Origin: Onion yellows phytoplasma OY-M
Lineage (GTDB): Bacteria; Bacillota_I; Bacilli_A; Acholeplasmatales; Acholeplasmataceae
Direction of reading: 5' to 3'
Length of the DNA stretch: 64,000 nt
NCBI GenBank assembly: GCA_000009845.1
Contig: AP006628.2
Location: forward strand, 62,001 to 126,000
Part shown: piece by piece, positions 9,310 to 18,716 of the stretch
Position numbering within the stretch: position 1 is the stretch's first letter
Layout of the letters: each line of letters opens with the position of its first letter
Made by a program: the position numbers and the translations under genes
The notes under the pieces: model-generated
Databases searched by the model: none
Told to the model about the DNA's origin: nothing
Seen by the model: the letters and a program-made list of their open reading frames with translations, nothing else

Positions 9310-9378
9310 ATGTTACAAGAAAATAAAACATGTCCATGTGCTACAAAAGAAAATAAAACATGCGAATGTAATAAATAA
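9310..9378 (+). CDS. 22-residue Cys-rich micro-ORF with two CxC units
   Basis: The ORF encodes MLQENKTCPCATKENKTCEC followed by NK. It holds two copies of ENKTCxC, giving two CxC pairs in 22 residues. A strong ribosome-binding site (AAAGGAGG) ends about 9 bases before the ATG, and this is the main sign that it is translated. CxC pairs can bind metals such as Zn or Cu, but that is inference. The family is not recognised. It stands alone after nrdF and before a 50-residue-class ORF. Confidence 0.5.
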   Translation: MLQENKTCPCATKENKTCECNK

Positions 9379-9649
9379 TTTGCTGTTTTTTTTGTTTCTT
9401 GTGTGTTTTATAATTTTGCAATTTATCATTTCTAACAAAAAATTAATTCATAATTTATTATATTTATTGTTATAAATATTTATCATTATTCTTATCCTTT
9501 ATTTTGTTGCACTAATCTATCCCAAAGAAAATAACTTATTTTATTCCAAATATATAATTTTCAAATCAAACCCAAACCTAAATCATTTTCGCCATAAATT
9601 TATTTTAGAAAACAAACAACTTATAAATTCTAAAAAAGAGGTATTTAAT
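9379..9649. other. AT-rich spacer
   Basis: No gene, hairpin or clear promoter was recognised between the Cys-rich micro-ORF and the ORF at 9650. Confidence 0.4.
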
Positions 9650-9793
9650 ATGGGCTTTTTTGAATACTTAATTAATCCTTCTAAAAGAGTAAAAAAAATA
9701 TTAAAACCACGTAATCCTGATGACGATATTACTTTTTTAGTACAAGAAAAAATTGAAGAAATTAAAAATCAAAAAAAATTACCAATTAAGTAA
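9650..9793 (+). CDS. Small protein (47 aa), N-terminal part of a decayed membrane-protein paralogue
   Basis: It begins MGFFEYLINPSKRVKKIL and ends KLPIK. AAAAGAGG precedes the ATG at a good distance. The start resembles MKFLDFIFDNPEYFNKLLKK of the intact membrane protein at 12027-12953, and the following 800 bases hold the degenerate membrane part of the same family. This ORF is therefore best read as the cut-off N-terminus of a broken gene, although it could still be translated. Confidence 0.5.
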   Translation: MGFFEYLINPSKRVKKILKPRNPDDDITFLVQEKIEEIKNQKKLPIK

Positions 9794-10611
9794 AAAAATC
9801 AAATTAGTAACTCATAATACTGTTTTTATTAATTTTTTTATTTTATGATGTGTTTTTGTATTTGGTGGCTTATCTGCTTATCTTTTTTTCAAAACCGAAT
9901 CTAATATTTATAAATATTTAGAATTTATTAAATCTTTAAAATTAAAAATTTATATTATTGATATCTCTGCATTTTGTCAACTTGCTATTGATGATTTATT
10001 AAAAGTAAATAATATAGATGCTAAAATAAAACTTTATTTTGGTATCTTAATGGTGCCCTGGGGTTTGATTTTTAGCAATTTCATCATTTCTTGTAGGCAT
10101 TGGGCTTTATCTTTTCAATCCTTTATTAAAATTTGGGATTTCATTATTTGCTTTAGTTTCAGGTTTTATTTTTATAGGTTTTTCCCCTACTCTCTTGGAA
10201 TTAAATAATGATCCTTTTTTAAAATCTTTGTCTTTGGTTTTGATAATAATCCCTATTATAGCAACTTCCTTAATTGTTGCTTTTGCCACTTATTTATATA
10301 ATATTAAAAAAACTCAATTTAGTCCTCAATTTCGTTTGCAAACCAAAATCCTTTTTATGATTTCTTTTTTTGGTACAATATTATTAGCTTTATTTGGTTT
10401 GGGTATCAATTTATAAAATCCATGGACTATTTTTGCTTCTTTATTGTGGTCTTTTTTTAATTTAATTATAGGTATTTTAATGTGGACTATTACTTTAGAA
10501 AATCTCGATCGTTTTGTAAAAGAACAAATTCCTAAAAAATATGAATGGTTTATTATATGTCTTTTGTTTGGTAGTTTTTTCAAATTTTTCTTTCTGTTTT
10601 TAAAATTTTAA
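9794..10611 (+). pseudogene. Degenerate multi-TM membrane protein (paralogue of 12027-12953)
   Basis: Hydrophobic coding traces in shifting frames, including the piece at 10195-10416 (MELNNDPFLKSLSLVLIIIP...) and a final piece ILMWTITLENLDRFVK followed by KKYEWFIICLLF. These line up with GILRWVYVLHQLDNFAK and CEWILVNFLW of the intact paralogue at 12027-12953. Several stops and shifts interrupt it, so no full product is possible. Confidence 0.6.
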
Positions 10612-10708
10612 CATGCTTTGCATTGTTATTTAAAGAAAAATAACTTTTGGCACTAAAATTAAATATTTTATATTATTAAATATTTATATAAATACACTAT
10701 AAACATGA

Positions 10709-10801
10709 TATAATAAAAATAATTCATCACGATAATGTATAAAGAAATTATGGACGATTATATTATGTGTTGTGAACTAGATAATTATTTGATTGATTTA
10801 T
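10709..10801 (+). repeat. Leader element copy 1 (also at 18139)
   Basis: This 93-base stretch is very similar to 18139-18230. Both begin with TATAAT, share CGATAATGTATAAA and end in AATTATTTGATTGATTTAT. Both lie 70-125 bases before a membrane or secreted protein gene. Here it precedes the secreted-protein gene at 10926. The two copies differ by an indel that destroys any shared reading frame, so a transcribed leader or regulatory site is more likely than a peptide. Confidence 0.7.
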
Positions 10802-10925
10802 ATATTTTTATAAATTCAATAAAATGGTGGTTGTTTATATTAAAGTAATCAATCTTTTTTAATTAATATTTTAATTATGCTAAATATAAAATACATAATA
10901 AAATAAAATTTAAAAAGAGGTTATA

Positions 10926-11904
10926 TTGTTTTTATTAAAAAAACTTTATTTTAAGAAATTACAATTATTTAGTTTTTTATTTTTAATATTATTTTATTCA
11001 TTTACAAGTTCTAAAGTTATGGCTTTTAATCCTGATGATTATGAACCAGATTATTCTCAAAAACATAATGTACTTGATTGGCGTCATTACGATGGGCATA
11101 CTTTTTCAGATAATGCTAGAGTTTTTTATGGTCTTTCAGGAATCAAACCCATTCCTTGTCATTCATATAAATAATTTGTAAATGCAAATCATTTAATAAA
11201 AAATACTGCTTTAATAGCAAGTAATTTTGTCCCAATTCCTGGTTTTAAAAAAGTAGTTAGCTTTGGGTTTGATGCTAAAGATGAATTTTTGCCAAGTTCT
11301 AAAATTGCTATGTTTAACGATGTGCTAGATTATCATTTGAATTCAAATGTAGAACAAGGTTTTTTTTGATCTTTCTTCATTAGACGAAATTAAACAAGTA
11401 GAACTTACTTTTTGTGATTGTCCTACAGATTCTACCCTTTTAGAAATAGCTAAAGATTTTTTTGAAGGAATAATAGATAACAATTTCGAAGTAACCCCTC
11501 AACAAATGGAGAAATTTGGCAAAGATATTGTTAAAACATTGCCACATTCTATAAAAACAGAAATAGTTAAAAAAAGAATTAAAGAATATATTAAGAAAAA
11601 GATTAATCAAAAAGTAGGACATGCTATTGCTAAAACAGCTTTGAAAAAAAGTACTAAAAAAGCAGTAGGTAGTTTTTGGGGCAAAGTATTTTTTCCTGAG
11701 GTTTTTGAAGCAGCTGAGGCAGCAGAAAGAAAATACGAATCTTATGCGTATATAAATAAAAAAATTATTTTTGATATAACAAATAATTATTATAAAAAAA
11801 CAATTGGATTTTCAGTTCATTTTCCTTCTGAAGATGTTATAGAAGTTTATGAATTATTTTTAGATAATAACAAAAGATCTTATAGGTTAATCCAAAAAAG
11901 TTAA
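10926..11904 (+). pseudogene. Secreted protein gene with stop and frameshift
   Basis: AAAAAGAGG precedes the TTG start. The N-terminus is a signal peptide (basic start, hydrophobic core LQLFSFLFLILFYSFTSS, then KVMAF). The frame meets TAA at 11172-11174, continues in frame (FVNANHLIKNTALIASNFVP), shifts by one base in a T8 run at 11360-11367, and continues to the stop at 11904, which also covers the ORF from 11506. Repaired, it would be about 325 residues with a Lys-rich middle (VKKRIKEYIKKKINQK) and no family I recognise. A secreted effector or surface role is possible. The two lesions suggest it is dead, or misread at the T run. Confidence 0.65.
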
Positions 11905-12026
11905 ATTTCTAATTCTTCGCATGTTTTAATTAATATTTTACAACCTAAACACAGGTTCGGTCCTCAATATTTAAATCTTTATTGTGGTAAAAGAATAAAC
12001 TAAAATTATAAGGAGGATTGATAAAT

Positions 12027-12953
12027 ATGAAGTTCTTAGATTTCATTTTTGATAATCCTGAGTATTTTAATAAATTGTTAAAAAAATCTCATAATCATAA
12101 AAATCAAAAAATAAATAAATTAATGCAAAAACATGTTTCTAATAAAACTGATAAAATAGTTTCTTATAAGATGATTTTTATAAAATTTTTTATCCTTAAT
12201 TTATTTTGTTTACTATCAGGATTAATTATTTATCAGTTATTAAGCCACTATCACAGTACATTATATTCTTTTTTACAAACCAAAATAACAAATATAAAGG
12301 AATTGATTTTATTTTTAATTGGCTTTAAATTAATCATTATTTTGATATGTTGTTTTTATAAATTAAGTCTTTATTATTGGAATTGTTTTTTGCCGATAGC
12401 TCTTCATTTGATGGTTATATTAGTAGGTTTTTTGTATGCTGCTTTATTTTGTTTTTACCGCTTTTATGGGAAACAATATTTGGACTTTTCCCCTTTTATT
12501 CAACATTTAATTCCTTTAATTCCTTTAATATCTTTGTTAATTACTATTTTGATTTTAGTTTTTATTACTGTTTTATATAAAATAAATAAAATTAAAGTTT
12601 ATCCTGGATTCATTAAAGTTTTAAAAATATTTTTTCTTATTAGTTTTATTGGTGAAATTATTTGTTTTTCTTTATACTGCTATCATAATTATTTTTCTAA
12701 CTTCTTTTTTCTTATTATCCTTATATTTTTATCCTTAATAACTTTTATCATAGGTATTTTAAGATGGGTTTATGTTTTACATCAATTAGATAACTTTGCT
12801 AAAAATGCTAAAAATAAAGTGCTTGCCAAAGAATGTGAATGGATTTTAGTGAATTTTTTATGGCTTTCTAGTATGGAAGTATTTTGTAGTATATTTGAAC
12901 TTTTTATATATGTTATTACTTATTTAGGTAATATAAAAAATGATAAAAGATAA
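12027..12953 (+). CDS. Multi-TM membrane protein of unknown function
   Basis: 308 residues. A soluble basic N-terminus (MKFLDFIFDNPEYFNKLLKK) is followed by about seven hydrophobic segments. AGGAGG ends 10 bases before this ATG, and a TTG nine bases upstream is less likely to be used. Two broken relatives flank it (9650-10611 and about 12984-13317), so this is the surviving member of a tandem family. No known domain was recognised. It would sit in the cell membrane. Confidence 0.75.
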   Translation: MKFLDFIFDNPEYFNKLLKKSHNHKNQKINKLMQKHVSNKTDKIVSYKMIFIKFFILNLFCLLSGLIIYQLLSHYHSTLYSFLQTKITNIKELILFLIGFKLIIILICCFYKLSLYYWNCFLPIALHLMVILVGFLYAALFCFYRFYGKQYLDFSPFIQHLIPLIPLISLLITILILVFITVLYKINKIKVYPGFIKVLKIFFLISFIGEIICFSLYCYHNYFSNFFFLIILIFLSLITFIIGILRWVYVLHQLDNFAKNAKNKVLAKECEWILVNFLWLSSMEVFCSIFELFIYVITYLGNIKNDKR

Positions 12954-13073
12954 AAATTTAAGTATTTATATTAAATTGGAAAGAGGTATTTAATATTATT
13001 ATAATTATTTTTCGTTTATTTAAGGGTAAAAAATAAATTCATTAACTACAAATAAAACATAATTCATAATTAT

Positions 13074-13106
13074 AACCTCAAACTATTTACTTAGTTTGAG
13101 GTTTTT
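13074..13106 (+). terminator. Terminator after membrane protein
   Basis: Stem CCTCAAACTA/TTAGTTTGAGG with a T5 tail. Confidence 0.75.
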
Positions 13107-13318
13107 ATATCTTATAATAATTATTAAAAAACAAACTTATGTTTTACAATCAATTAATAGTTTAAAGAAATGTTTGAAAGAAACCCAAAAACAAGAACAA
13201 AAGGGAAAAAGATTAATTGAAATTCAAATTTTTGAATGGTCTAGATTAGTTGGCAGCATTTCTTATTTGTTTGCTCTTTTTTTATTTTATTATGGTATAA
13301 ATAAAGAATTAGGTTAAT
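13107..13318 (+). pseudogene. C-terminal remnant of a third membrane paralogue
   Basis: The frame encodes TYVLQSINSLKKCLKETQ ... IFEWSRLVGSISYLFALFLF, which resembles YVLHQLDNFAKNAK ... CEWILVNFLWLSSMEVF of the protein at 12027-12953. A gene-start signal like that of the 9650 ORF (AAAGAGGTATTTAATAT) sits at about 12982 without an ATG, and most of the gene between is gone. The only start codon (TTG 13096) lies inside the terminator hairpin. Confidence 0.45.
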
Positions 13319-13857
13319 TATATAAAATATTTAATATTGTGTGTTTTTTTCCTTTTTTAATATCTAGTTTATTAATAGATTATAGAACTTTTAATATTTT
13401 TTTAATATTTTAGTTAATTTTGTTTATAATATAAAGAACAAAAGAAAAAACCTCACTGAACCCCAAACACTTATAATTAAATATTTTTTAGATATTTTGC
13501 TATTTTTATAATTAAAAAATGTTATAATACAAATGTAAAAATCCCTTTTATTTAAAGTGTTAAAAGTTGGTTTTTTATTGTTTGGTCTTTTGACTTTAAA
13601 GTATTGTTTTGCGTTTTTCTTTTTGAGTTTTGTAATAATTGAATTTCAACCCATTTAAAAAAACATCCCATTTTTGATTTTTCAAATTATTTTTTCATAT
13701 TTGTTATTTATTAAAATTGTTTTATAAAAATATTAAAATCTAAAATTTTAAAGAGTTTTGAATCCTTTTTTGACTTTTGTTATTCCTTTATTTTGATACA
13801 ATAACTAAAATAATTACAAAGCTTATCTTTAATTTTTTATTAAAAAGGAGTTTTGAA
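13319..13857. other. Gene-free stretch before mscL
   Basis: AT-rich, no gene. A -10-like TATAAT near 13524 and a TTGATA box near 13793 are visible, and neither has a clear partner. mscL must be transcribed from within this region because a terminator lies upstream. Confidence 0.4.
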
Positions 13858-14295
13858 ATGATAGAAAATTATAATTTTACCTCTAAATCTTTGCAATTTG
13901 CTAAAGGTTTTAAAGCTTTTATTGCTCGTGGTAATGTCATTAATTTAGCTGTTGCAGTTGTAATAGGACAACTTTTTGCCAAAATTGTAAGTTCTTTGGT
14001 AGCAGATATTATTATGCCTCTTTTTTCTTTGTTGTTTAATTATACTGGGGCTTTAAAAGATTTGAAATTGGAAATTAAAGCTAATACTTATCTTGGTTAT
14101 GGTAATTTTTTGCAAACTATTTTAGAGTTTTTGTTGCTTTCTTTTATTATTTATACTATTTTAACTTTAATTTCATGGAAAAATCCTTTGCAAAAGGATA
14201 AAGTCGATAAGAATATGTTACTTTTACAACAAAGTCTTGATAAAGAAATTGCTTTATTAGAAGAAATTAAAGATATTTTAAAATCAAATAAGTAA
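13858..14295 (+). CDS. mscL: Large-conductance mechanosensitive channel
   Basis: Homopentameric membrane valve that opens at high membrane tension and releases solutes in osmotic shock. 145 residues. FKAFIARGNVINLAVAVVIG is the N-terminal helix and pore-lining TM1, with the Gly/Ala-rich constriction. TM2 is FLLLSFIIYTILTLI, followed by a cytoplasmic charged helix (LLEEIKDILK). AAAAAGGAG lies directly before this ATG. An upstream TTG at 13777 would add 27 residues unlike the family and is rejected. The gene is monocistronic with its own terminator. Confidence 0.95.
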   Translation: MIENYNFTSKSLQFAKGFKAFIARGNVINLAVAVVIGQLFAKIVSSLVADIIMPLFSLLFNYTGALKDLKLEIKANTYLGYGNFLQTILEFLLLSFIIYTILTLISWKNPLQKDKVDKNMLLLQQSLDKEIALLEEIKDILKSNK

Positions 14296-14349
14296 TTGCA
14301 AGTTAGTATTAACAATAAATATTATTTAGTTGTTATTAAAACAATTATA

Positions 14350-14376
14350 AGAGACTATTTTTAATAGTCTTTTTTT
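14350..14376 (+). terminator. Terminator after mscL
   Basis: Stem GACTATT/AATAGTC with a T7 tail. Confidence 0.8.
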
Positions 14377-14500
14377 ATTACGTTTTATTATTTTAATTAT
14401 ATTTGCACCCTTTTTATCCTTATTTTTTACCATTATTACTTGAAAGAAATTGCAACAAAAAAATTAACCATATAAACAAAGGAATTGTGAGTTTAGACTA

Positions 14501-16225
14501 ATGAAAATTATTTGGAAATATTTATTCAAATACAAAATGTTGCTGTTATTAAATTTAATTGCTGTTTTGTTTGTTTGTTGTAGTGAATTGGGAATTCCTT
14601 TTATAATTGGTAAATTTATTATTGATTATAATAAAAATCAAATTGATCCTTTCGCACTTTTAGGGCTTTTAGCTTTATGTGCTTGTTGTGGTTTTATAGG
14701 AAATCTAATTCTTAATTATTGTGCTTCCAAAGTATCATCCTTGCTTTTTCAAGATTTAAGCGTCGATATTTTTAAAAAAGTACAAACTTTTTCGCCCACT
14801 GAGATGAAACAATTAGGGATTTCTTCTATCCTTAACTATACTACTTTGGATGTTTTTCAAGTAATGAATTTCATTTCTGTTTTTTACCGTACTGCTGTTG
14901 TGTCTCCTATTATGCTTGTAGTTAGTGTTGTTGCTATTTTTTATGTAGCTTCTTTTTTGCTTTTAGGAATCCTTTTTGTTGCTCCTTTTTTAGTTTTAAC
15001 TTTATTTATTATTCTTAAAAAATCTTATATTTTATCACAGCAACAACAAAAAAAATTAGATGAATTAAATGTTATTACTCGCGAAAATTTAATTGGGATT
15101 AAATCTATTCGTGCTTTTCGCCAAAGTCAATATGAAACTTCTCGTTTTTCTAAAGTAAATCATAAATATAGTTTTTTTTCTATTAAATTATTTAATTTTA
15201 TGGTTTCTATTGATCCTATCTTTTATTTGTTTTTAAATTGTTCTATTTTGATTAATGTTGGAGTAGGAGTATATTATTTAACTCAAAGTCATCCTGATTT
15301 TACTACGGGGAAACTTCTTTCATGTATTGATTATCAATTTCATGTTTTATTTGCTATTTTAGATTTTTTATTACTCTTTATGATGTTTCCTAAAACTTTG
15401 GTATCTGTTAGAAGAATTGAAAATGTTTTAAATATTACCCCTAAAATTAAAAATGTTTGTAAACCTTTAAAACCGCAAATGCCTTTTCAAACTTTGTCTT
15501 TTGAAAATGTCACTTTTACTTATCCTGATGCTACACAACCCATGTTAGAAAAGATTAATTTTAGTATGAAACAAGGACAAATTGTAGCTTTTGTAGGTGC
15601 TACTGGTTCAGGAAAATCAACCCTAATAGGGCTTATTCCTCGCCTTTATGATGTGTGCGAAGGTGCTATTAAAATTAATGATATTGATATTAAAGAATAT
15701 GATCTTAATTATTTGCGTAATAAAATTAGTTTTATTTCTCAAAAAAATGTTTTATTTAAAGGAACTATTAGAAGTAATTTAGCTTTTGGCAAACAAAATC
15801 CTCAAGAAAATCAAATGACAGAAGCATTGCAACTTGCTCAAGCTTATCAAATTGTACAAAATAAAAATCATAAATTTAATGAAATAGTAAGTGAATTAGG
15901 TACTAATTTTTCAGGGGGACAAAAACAAAGGCTTTCTATGGCAAGAGGATTTCTTAAAAAACCTGATATCTATATTTTTGATGATTCTTTTTCAGCTCTT
16001 GATTATAAAACTGAATATGAAATTAGAAAAGCTTTTTTTGAAATGAAAAATCAAGCCTTAGTGTTAATTGTTGCTCAAAGAATTACTTCTGTTATTAATG
16101 CTGATAAAATTATTGTTTTAGAAGAAGGAAAAATGAAAGCTATAGGAACTCATCAAGAATTAATGAAAAATTGTCTTCTTTATCAAGAAATTGCCAAATC
16201 CCAAAATTTAGAGGTTGTTGTATGA
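14501..16225 (+). CDS. mdlA: ABC exporter half-transporter (MdlA-like)
   Basis: 574 residues: an N-terminal six-helix membrane domain (about 1-300), then a nucleotide-binding domain. Walker A is GATGSGKST, the Q-loop lies in SFISQKNVLFKG, the signature is FSGGQKQR, Walker B is IYIFDDSFSALD, and the H-loop position reads AQRIT, so the usual switch His is replaced by Gln. In heterodimeric exporters of the MdlAB/BmrCD type one subunit is degenerate, and Asp in place of Glu after Walker B (FDDS) fits that. Its stop overlaps the start of the next gene (GTATGA), so both are translationally coupled. The substrate is unknown, perhaps lipids or peptides. Confidence 0.9.
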   Translation: MKIIWKYLFKYKMLLLLNLIAVLFVCCSELGIPFIIGKFIIDYNKNQIDPFALLGLLALCACCGFIGNLILNYCASKVSSLLFQDLSVDIFKKVQTFSPTEMKQLGISSILNYTTLDVFQVMNFISVFYRTAVVSPIMLVVSVVAIFYVASFLLLGILFVAPFLVLTLFIILKKSYILSQQQQKKLDELNVITRENLIGIKSIRAFRQSQYETSRFSKVNHKYSFFSIKLFNFMVSIDPIFYLFLNCSILINVGVGVYYLTQSHPDFTTGKLLSCIDYQFHVLFAILDFLLLFMMFPKTLVSVRRIENVLNITPKIKNVCKPLKPQMPFQTLSFENVTFTYPDATQPMLEKINFSMKQGQIVAFVGATGSGKSTLIGLIPRLYDVCEGAIKINDIDIKEYDLNYLRNKISFISQKNVLFKGTIRSNLAFGKQNPQENQMTEALQLAQAYQIVQNKNHKFNEIVSELGTNFSGGQKQRLSMARGFLKKPDIYIFDDSFSALDYKTEYEIRKAFFEMKNQALVLIVAQRITSVINADKIIVLEEGKMKAIGTHQELMKNCLLYQEIAKSQNLEVVV

Positions 16226-17019
16226 AAAGAATTTTGAGATATTTAAAACCTTTTAAAAAACAAATTAATTTAGGGCTTTTCTTAATTTTTGTATCTTCCC
16301 TTTTTAATGTTTTTTTGTTTTATTTTGAAGGTAGATTTATTACTGATAAAATGCAAAATTATTATAAAGATAAAAATTCCTTTTCTGTTCCTTTTTTTGG
16401 CAATGATATTATGTCTTATATTATCTTTATTTTATGTATTAATTTATTTTTATATTTTGTTGTTGTTATGTGTCGTGTCTTTTTTAATAAAATGTTAATT
16501 TCATCTATTCATCAAGGGATGAGAGATTTGCGTCAAGATGTGCAAAAAAAAATTCATCGTTTACCTATTAAATACTTTGATTCTAATACTTTAGGAAATA
16601 TTATGAGTCGGATGACAAATGATATTGAAGTTATTTCTAATGCCTTGCAACAATCTTTTTCTATTATGTTAGCTGCTTTTTTAATGATTGTAATGATTGT
16701 TTGTTTTATGTTTGTTTTACATCTTTTTTTAGGTATTATTGTCTTTATGATGATTCCTTTTTCCTTTTATGCTATTTATAAAGTGTTTACTAAATCACAG
16801 AAAATCTTTATTCAAAGGTTTGATGCATCAGGGAATCATCATGGTTTTTTACAAGAAAAATATACTGGATATAAAGAAATTATTTTATATAATCAACAAA
16901 ATACAGTTATTGAAGAGTTTAGTTATCAAATTAAGTATTTAGAAAAGTTAGTTTTTAAATCTAATTTTTTGTCTGGATTAACTTCGCCAATTGTATGTTT
17001 ATTTACTCATTTTACTTAA
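16222..17019 (+). pseudogene. mdlB: ABC exporter second half, membrane domain (MdlB-like, frameshifted)
   Basis: Starts MKRILRYLKPFKKQINLG at the ATG that overlaps the stop of the previous gene. The ORF encodes most of the membrane domain, including the coupling-helix region (LPIKYFDSNTLGNIMSRMTNDIE). It breaks at about 16995-17019, and the last residues CLFTHFT come from the wrong frame. The rest of the same protein (membrane helix 5/6 and ATPase) is the ORF at 16995-18014. Joined, the two give the ~600 residues expected. A one-base indel is the simplest cause. Confidence 0.85.
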
Positions 17020-18014
17020 TTGCAGTTAGTATGATGGGATTTTTTTTGATTGAAGGACATAATATATCTCTTTTTTTAACTAAATTAGGAGTAGGAGTTA
17101 TTGGAATAGGACTTTTTAGATGTTTTTTACAATTTGTGTGGCGTTTAGGGAATCCCATTATTGAAATAGGTCATATGTCAGTTTTATTACAATCTGCTAA
17201 TGCTGCTTCTAGAAGAGTATTTGCTTTTTTAAATGAAATTGAAGAAGCTCCTGAAGTGCTCAAACCTCAAGTTATTGCCAATCCTCAAGGAGAAGTTGTT
17301 TTTGAAAATGTTTCTTTTGGTTATAATAAAAGAGATATGTTATTAAGGAATATTAATTTTGTTGCCAAGCCAGGACAAACCATAGCTATTGTAGGTCCTA
17401 CAGGTTCAGGTAAATCTACTTTAATTAATCTTTTAATGCGTTTTTATGATATTAATGCAGGGTCTATTAAAGTTGATGGAGTTGATATTCGTGAGTTAAA
17501 GAAAGATAATTTAAGAACTATTTTTGGAATGGTATTACAAGATACTTGGTTTTTTAAAGATACTATTTGGCAAAATATTAAATATGGTAAACAAGATGCA
17601 ACTGATGAAGAAGTAATACAAGCAGCCAAACAAGCTCAAGTTAATTATTTTATTAATACTAAGCCTAATGGTTATCAGATGCAAATTAATGAAGAAGCAG
17701 ATAACTTATCACAAGGAGAAAAACAATTAATTACTATTGCAAGGACTATTTTAAGTAATCCTAAAATATTAATTTTGGATGAGGCTACTTCTAATGTAGA
17801 TACTAGAATTGAAATTTTGTTACAACAAGCCATTCAAAAGTTAATTCAAAATAAAACTGCTTTTGTTATTGCTCATAGATTGTCTACTATTGTTAATGCT
17901 GATAAGATATTAGTGCTTCATAGAGGGGCTATTATTGAACAAGGAACACATCAAGAATTATTAAATTATAAAGGATTTTATTATAAACTATATCAAAGTC
18001 AATTTCAAAAATAA
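16995..18014 (+). pseudogene. mdlB: ABC exporter second half, last helices and ATPase domain (MdlB-like)
   Basis: Continues the gene at 16222 in another frame (FYLIAVSMMGFF is the next membrane helix). The nucleotide-binding domain is complete: Walker A GPTGSGKST, Q-loop GMVLQDTWFF, signature LSQGEKQ, Walker B ILILDEATSNVD with the catalytic Glu, and H-loop IAHRLST. It is therefore the catalytically competent partner of the degenerate subunit upstream. The ATG at 16995 lacks a ribosome-binding site. Unless the shift is an assembly error, the exporter lacks an intact second half. Confidence 0.85.
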
Positions 18015-18037
18015 GATATAATATTAATATTAAATAT

Positions 18038-18068
18038 AAAGACCAACTATAAAAATAGTTGGTCTTTT
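18038..18068 (+). terminator. Terminator after ABC exporter
   Basis: Stem AAGACCAACTA/TAGTTGGTCTT with a short T tail. Confidence 0.8.
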
Positions 18069-18116
18069 CCTTATTTGTAACTTATTATTTTATTATTTCA
18101 ATATTTTTTATTGGTG

Positions 18117-18144
18117 TTGTTGGTTTTAGGTGATATGTTATAAT
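18117..18144 (+). promoter_or_regulatory. Sigma-A-type promoter
   Basis: TTGTTG (18117-18122), a 16-base spacer and TATAAT (18139-18144). It lies between a terminator and the leader element copy 2 and would transcribe the locus at 18301. Confidence 0.6.
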
Positions 18145-18230
18145 AAGAATAATTAATTGCGATAATGTATAAAAAAATTATGGGAGATTATATTTGTGTT
18201 GTAAACTGGATAATTATTTGATTGATTTAT
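18139..18230 (+). repeat. Leader element copy 2 (also at 10709)
   Basis: Second copy of the ~93-base element described at 10709-10801. Here its TATAAT is part of a good promoter, which suggests that the element covers the transcription start and 5' leader. It ends 70 bases before the ATG at 18301. Confidence 0.7.
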
Positions 18231-18300
18231 TTTCAAAACTATAAATTATTATAGAGTGAATATTTTGAGATAATAACCGAATTTAAAAAGGAGTAAAAAA

Positions 18301-18691
18301 ATGAAACAAATTAAATCTTCATATATTATATATACTTTTGTTATAATTATTTTTATTGCCATAATTACTTTGCTTTTTATTCGTGAATATAATAAAAGAA
18401 ATCAAAAAACATGTTATCATGATGCAAATTAAATTGCTGATTTTGATCCTTTAGCTAAAATGAGTGGACAAATTCATAAAAATGATAAGGGACAAATATA
18501 TAAAATAACTTACCCTAAAGGCGGCTATGTTGAATATAATCCAGAAACCAAAAAAAGAAAAAAAGTTTTAGAAACATATGAGGATTCTCGTATTCCTTCT
18601 AATTATATTGAACAACTTTTACTTTTTAATTAAGATGGTAAAATATATAAGATGATTTCAGAAGGAACTATTGATGAAATGAACCCATAAA
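18301..18691 (+). pseudogene. Membrane-anchored DUF2963-like protein with in-frame stops
   Basis: AAAAAGGAG precedes the ATG. A 43-residue ORF starts MKQIKSSYIIYTFVIIIFIA (one membrane anchor), stops at TAA 18430-18432, and the same frame continues: IADFDPLAKMSGQIHKNDKG, then ITYPKGGYVEYNPETKK. These Tyr-Pro-Gly/Glu-Tyr-Asn-Pro blocks are the pattern of the phytoplasma DUF2963 repeat. Further TAA codons follow (about 18632 and 18689). The function of the family is unknown. Confidence 0.6.
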
Positions 18692-18716
18692 TCCGCCCTT
18701 AACTAACAAAAAAATA

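Noticed and set aside
13777-13857. N-terminal extension of MscL
   Set aside because: The extension lies before the ribosome-binding site and has no counterpart in the family.
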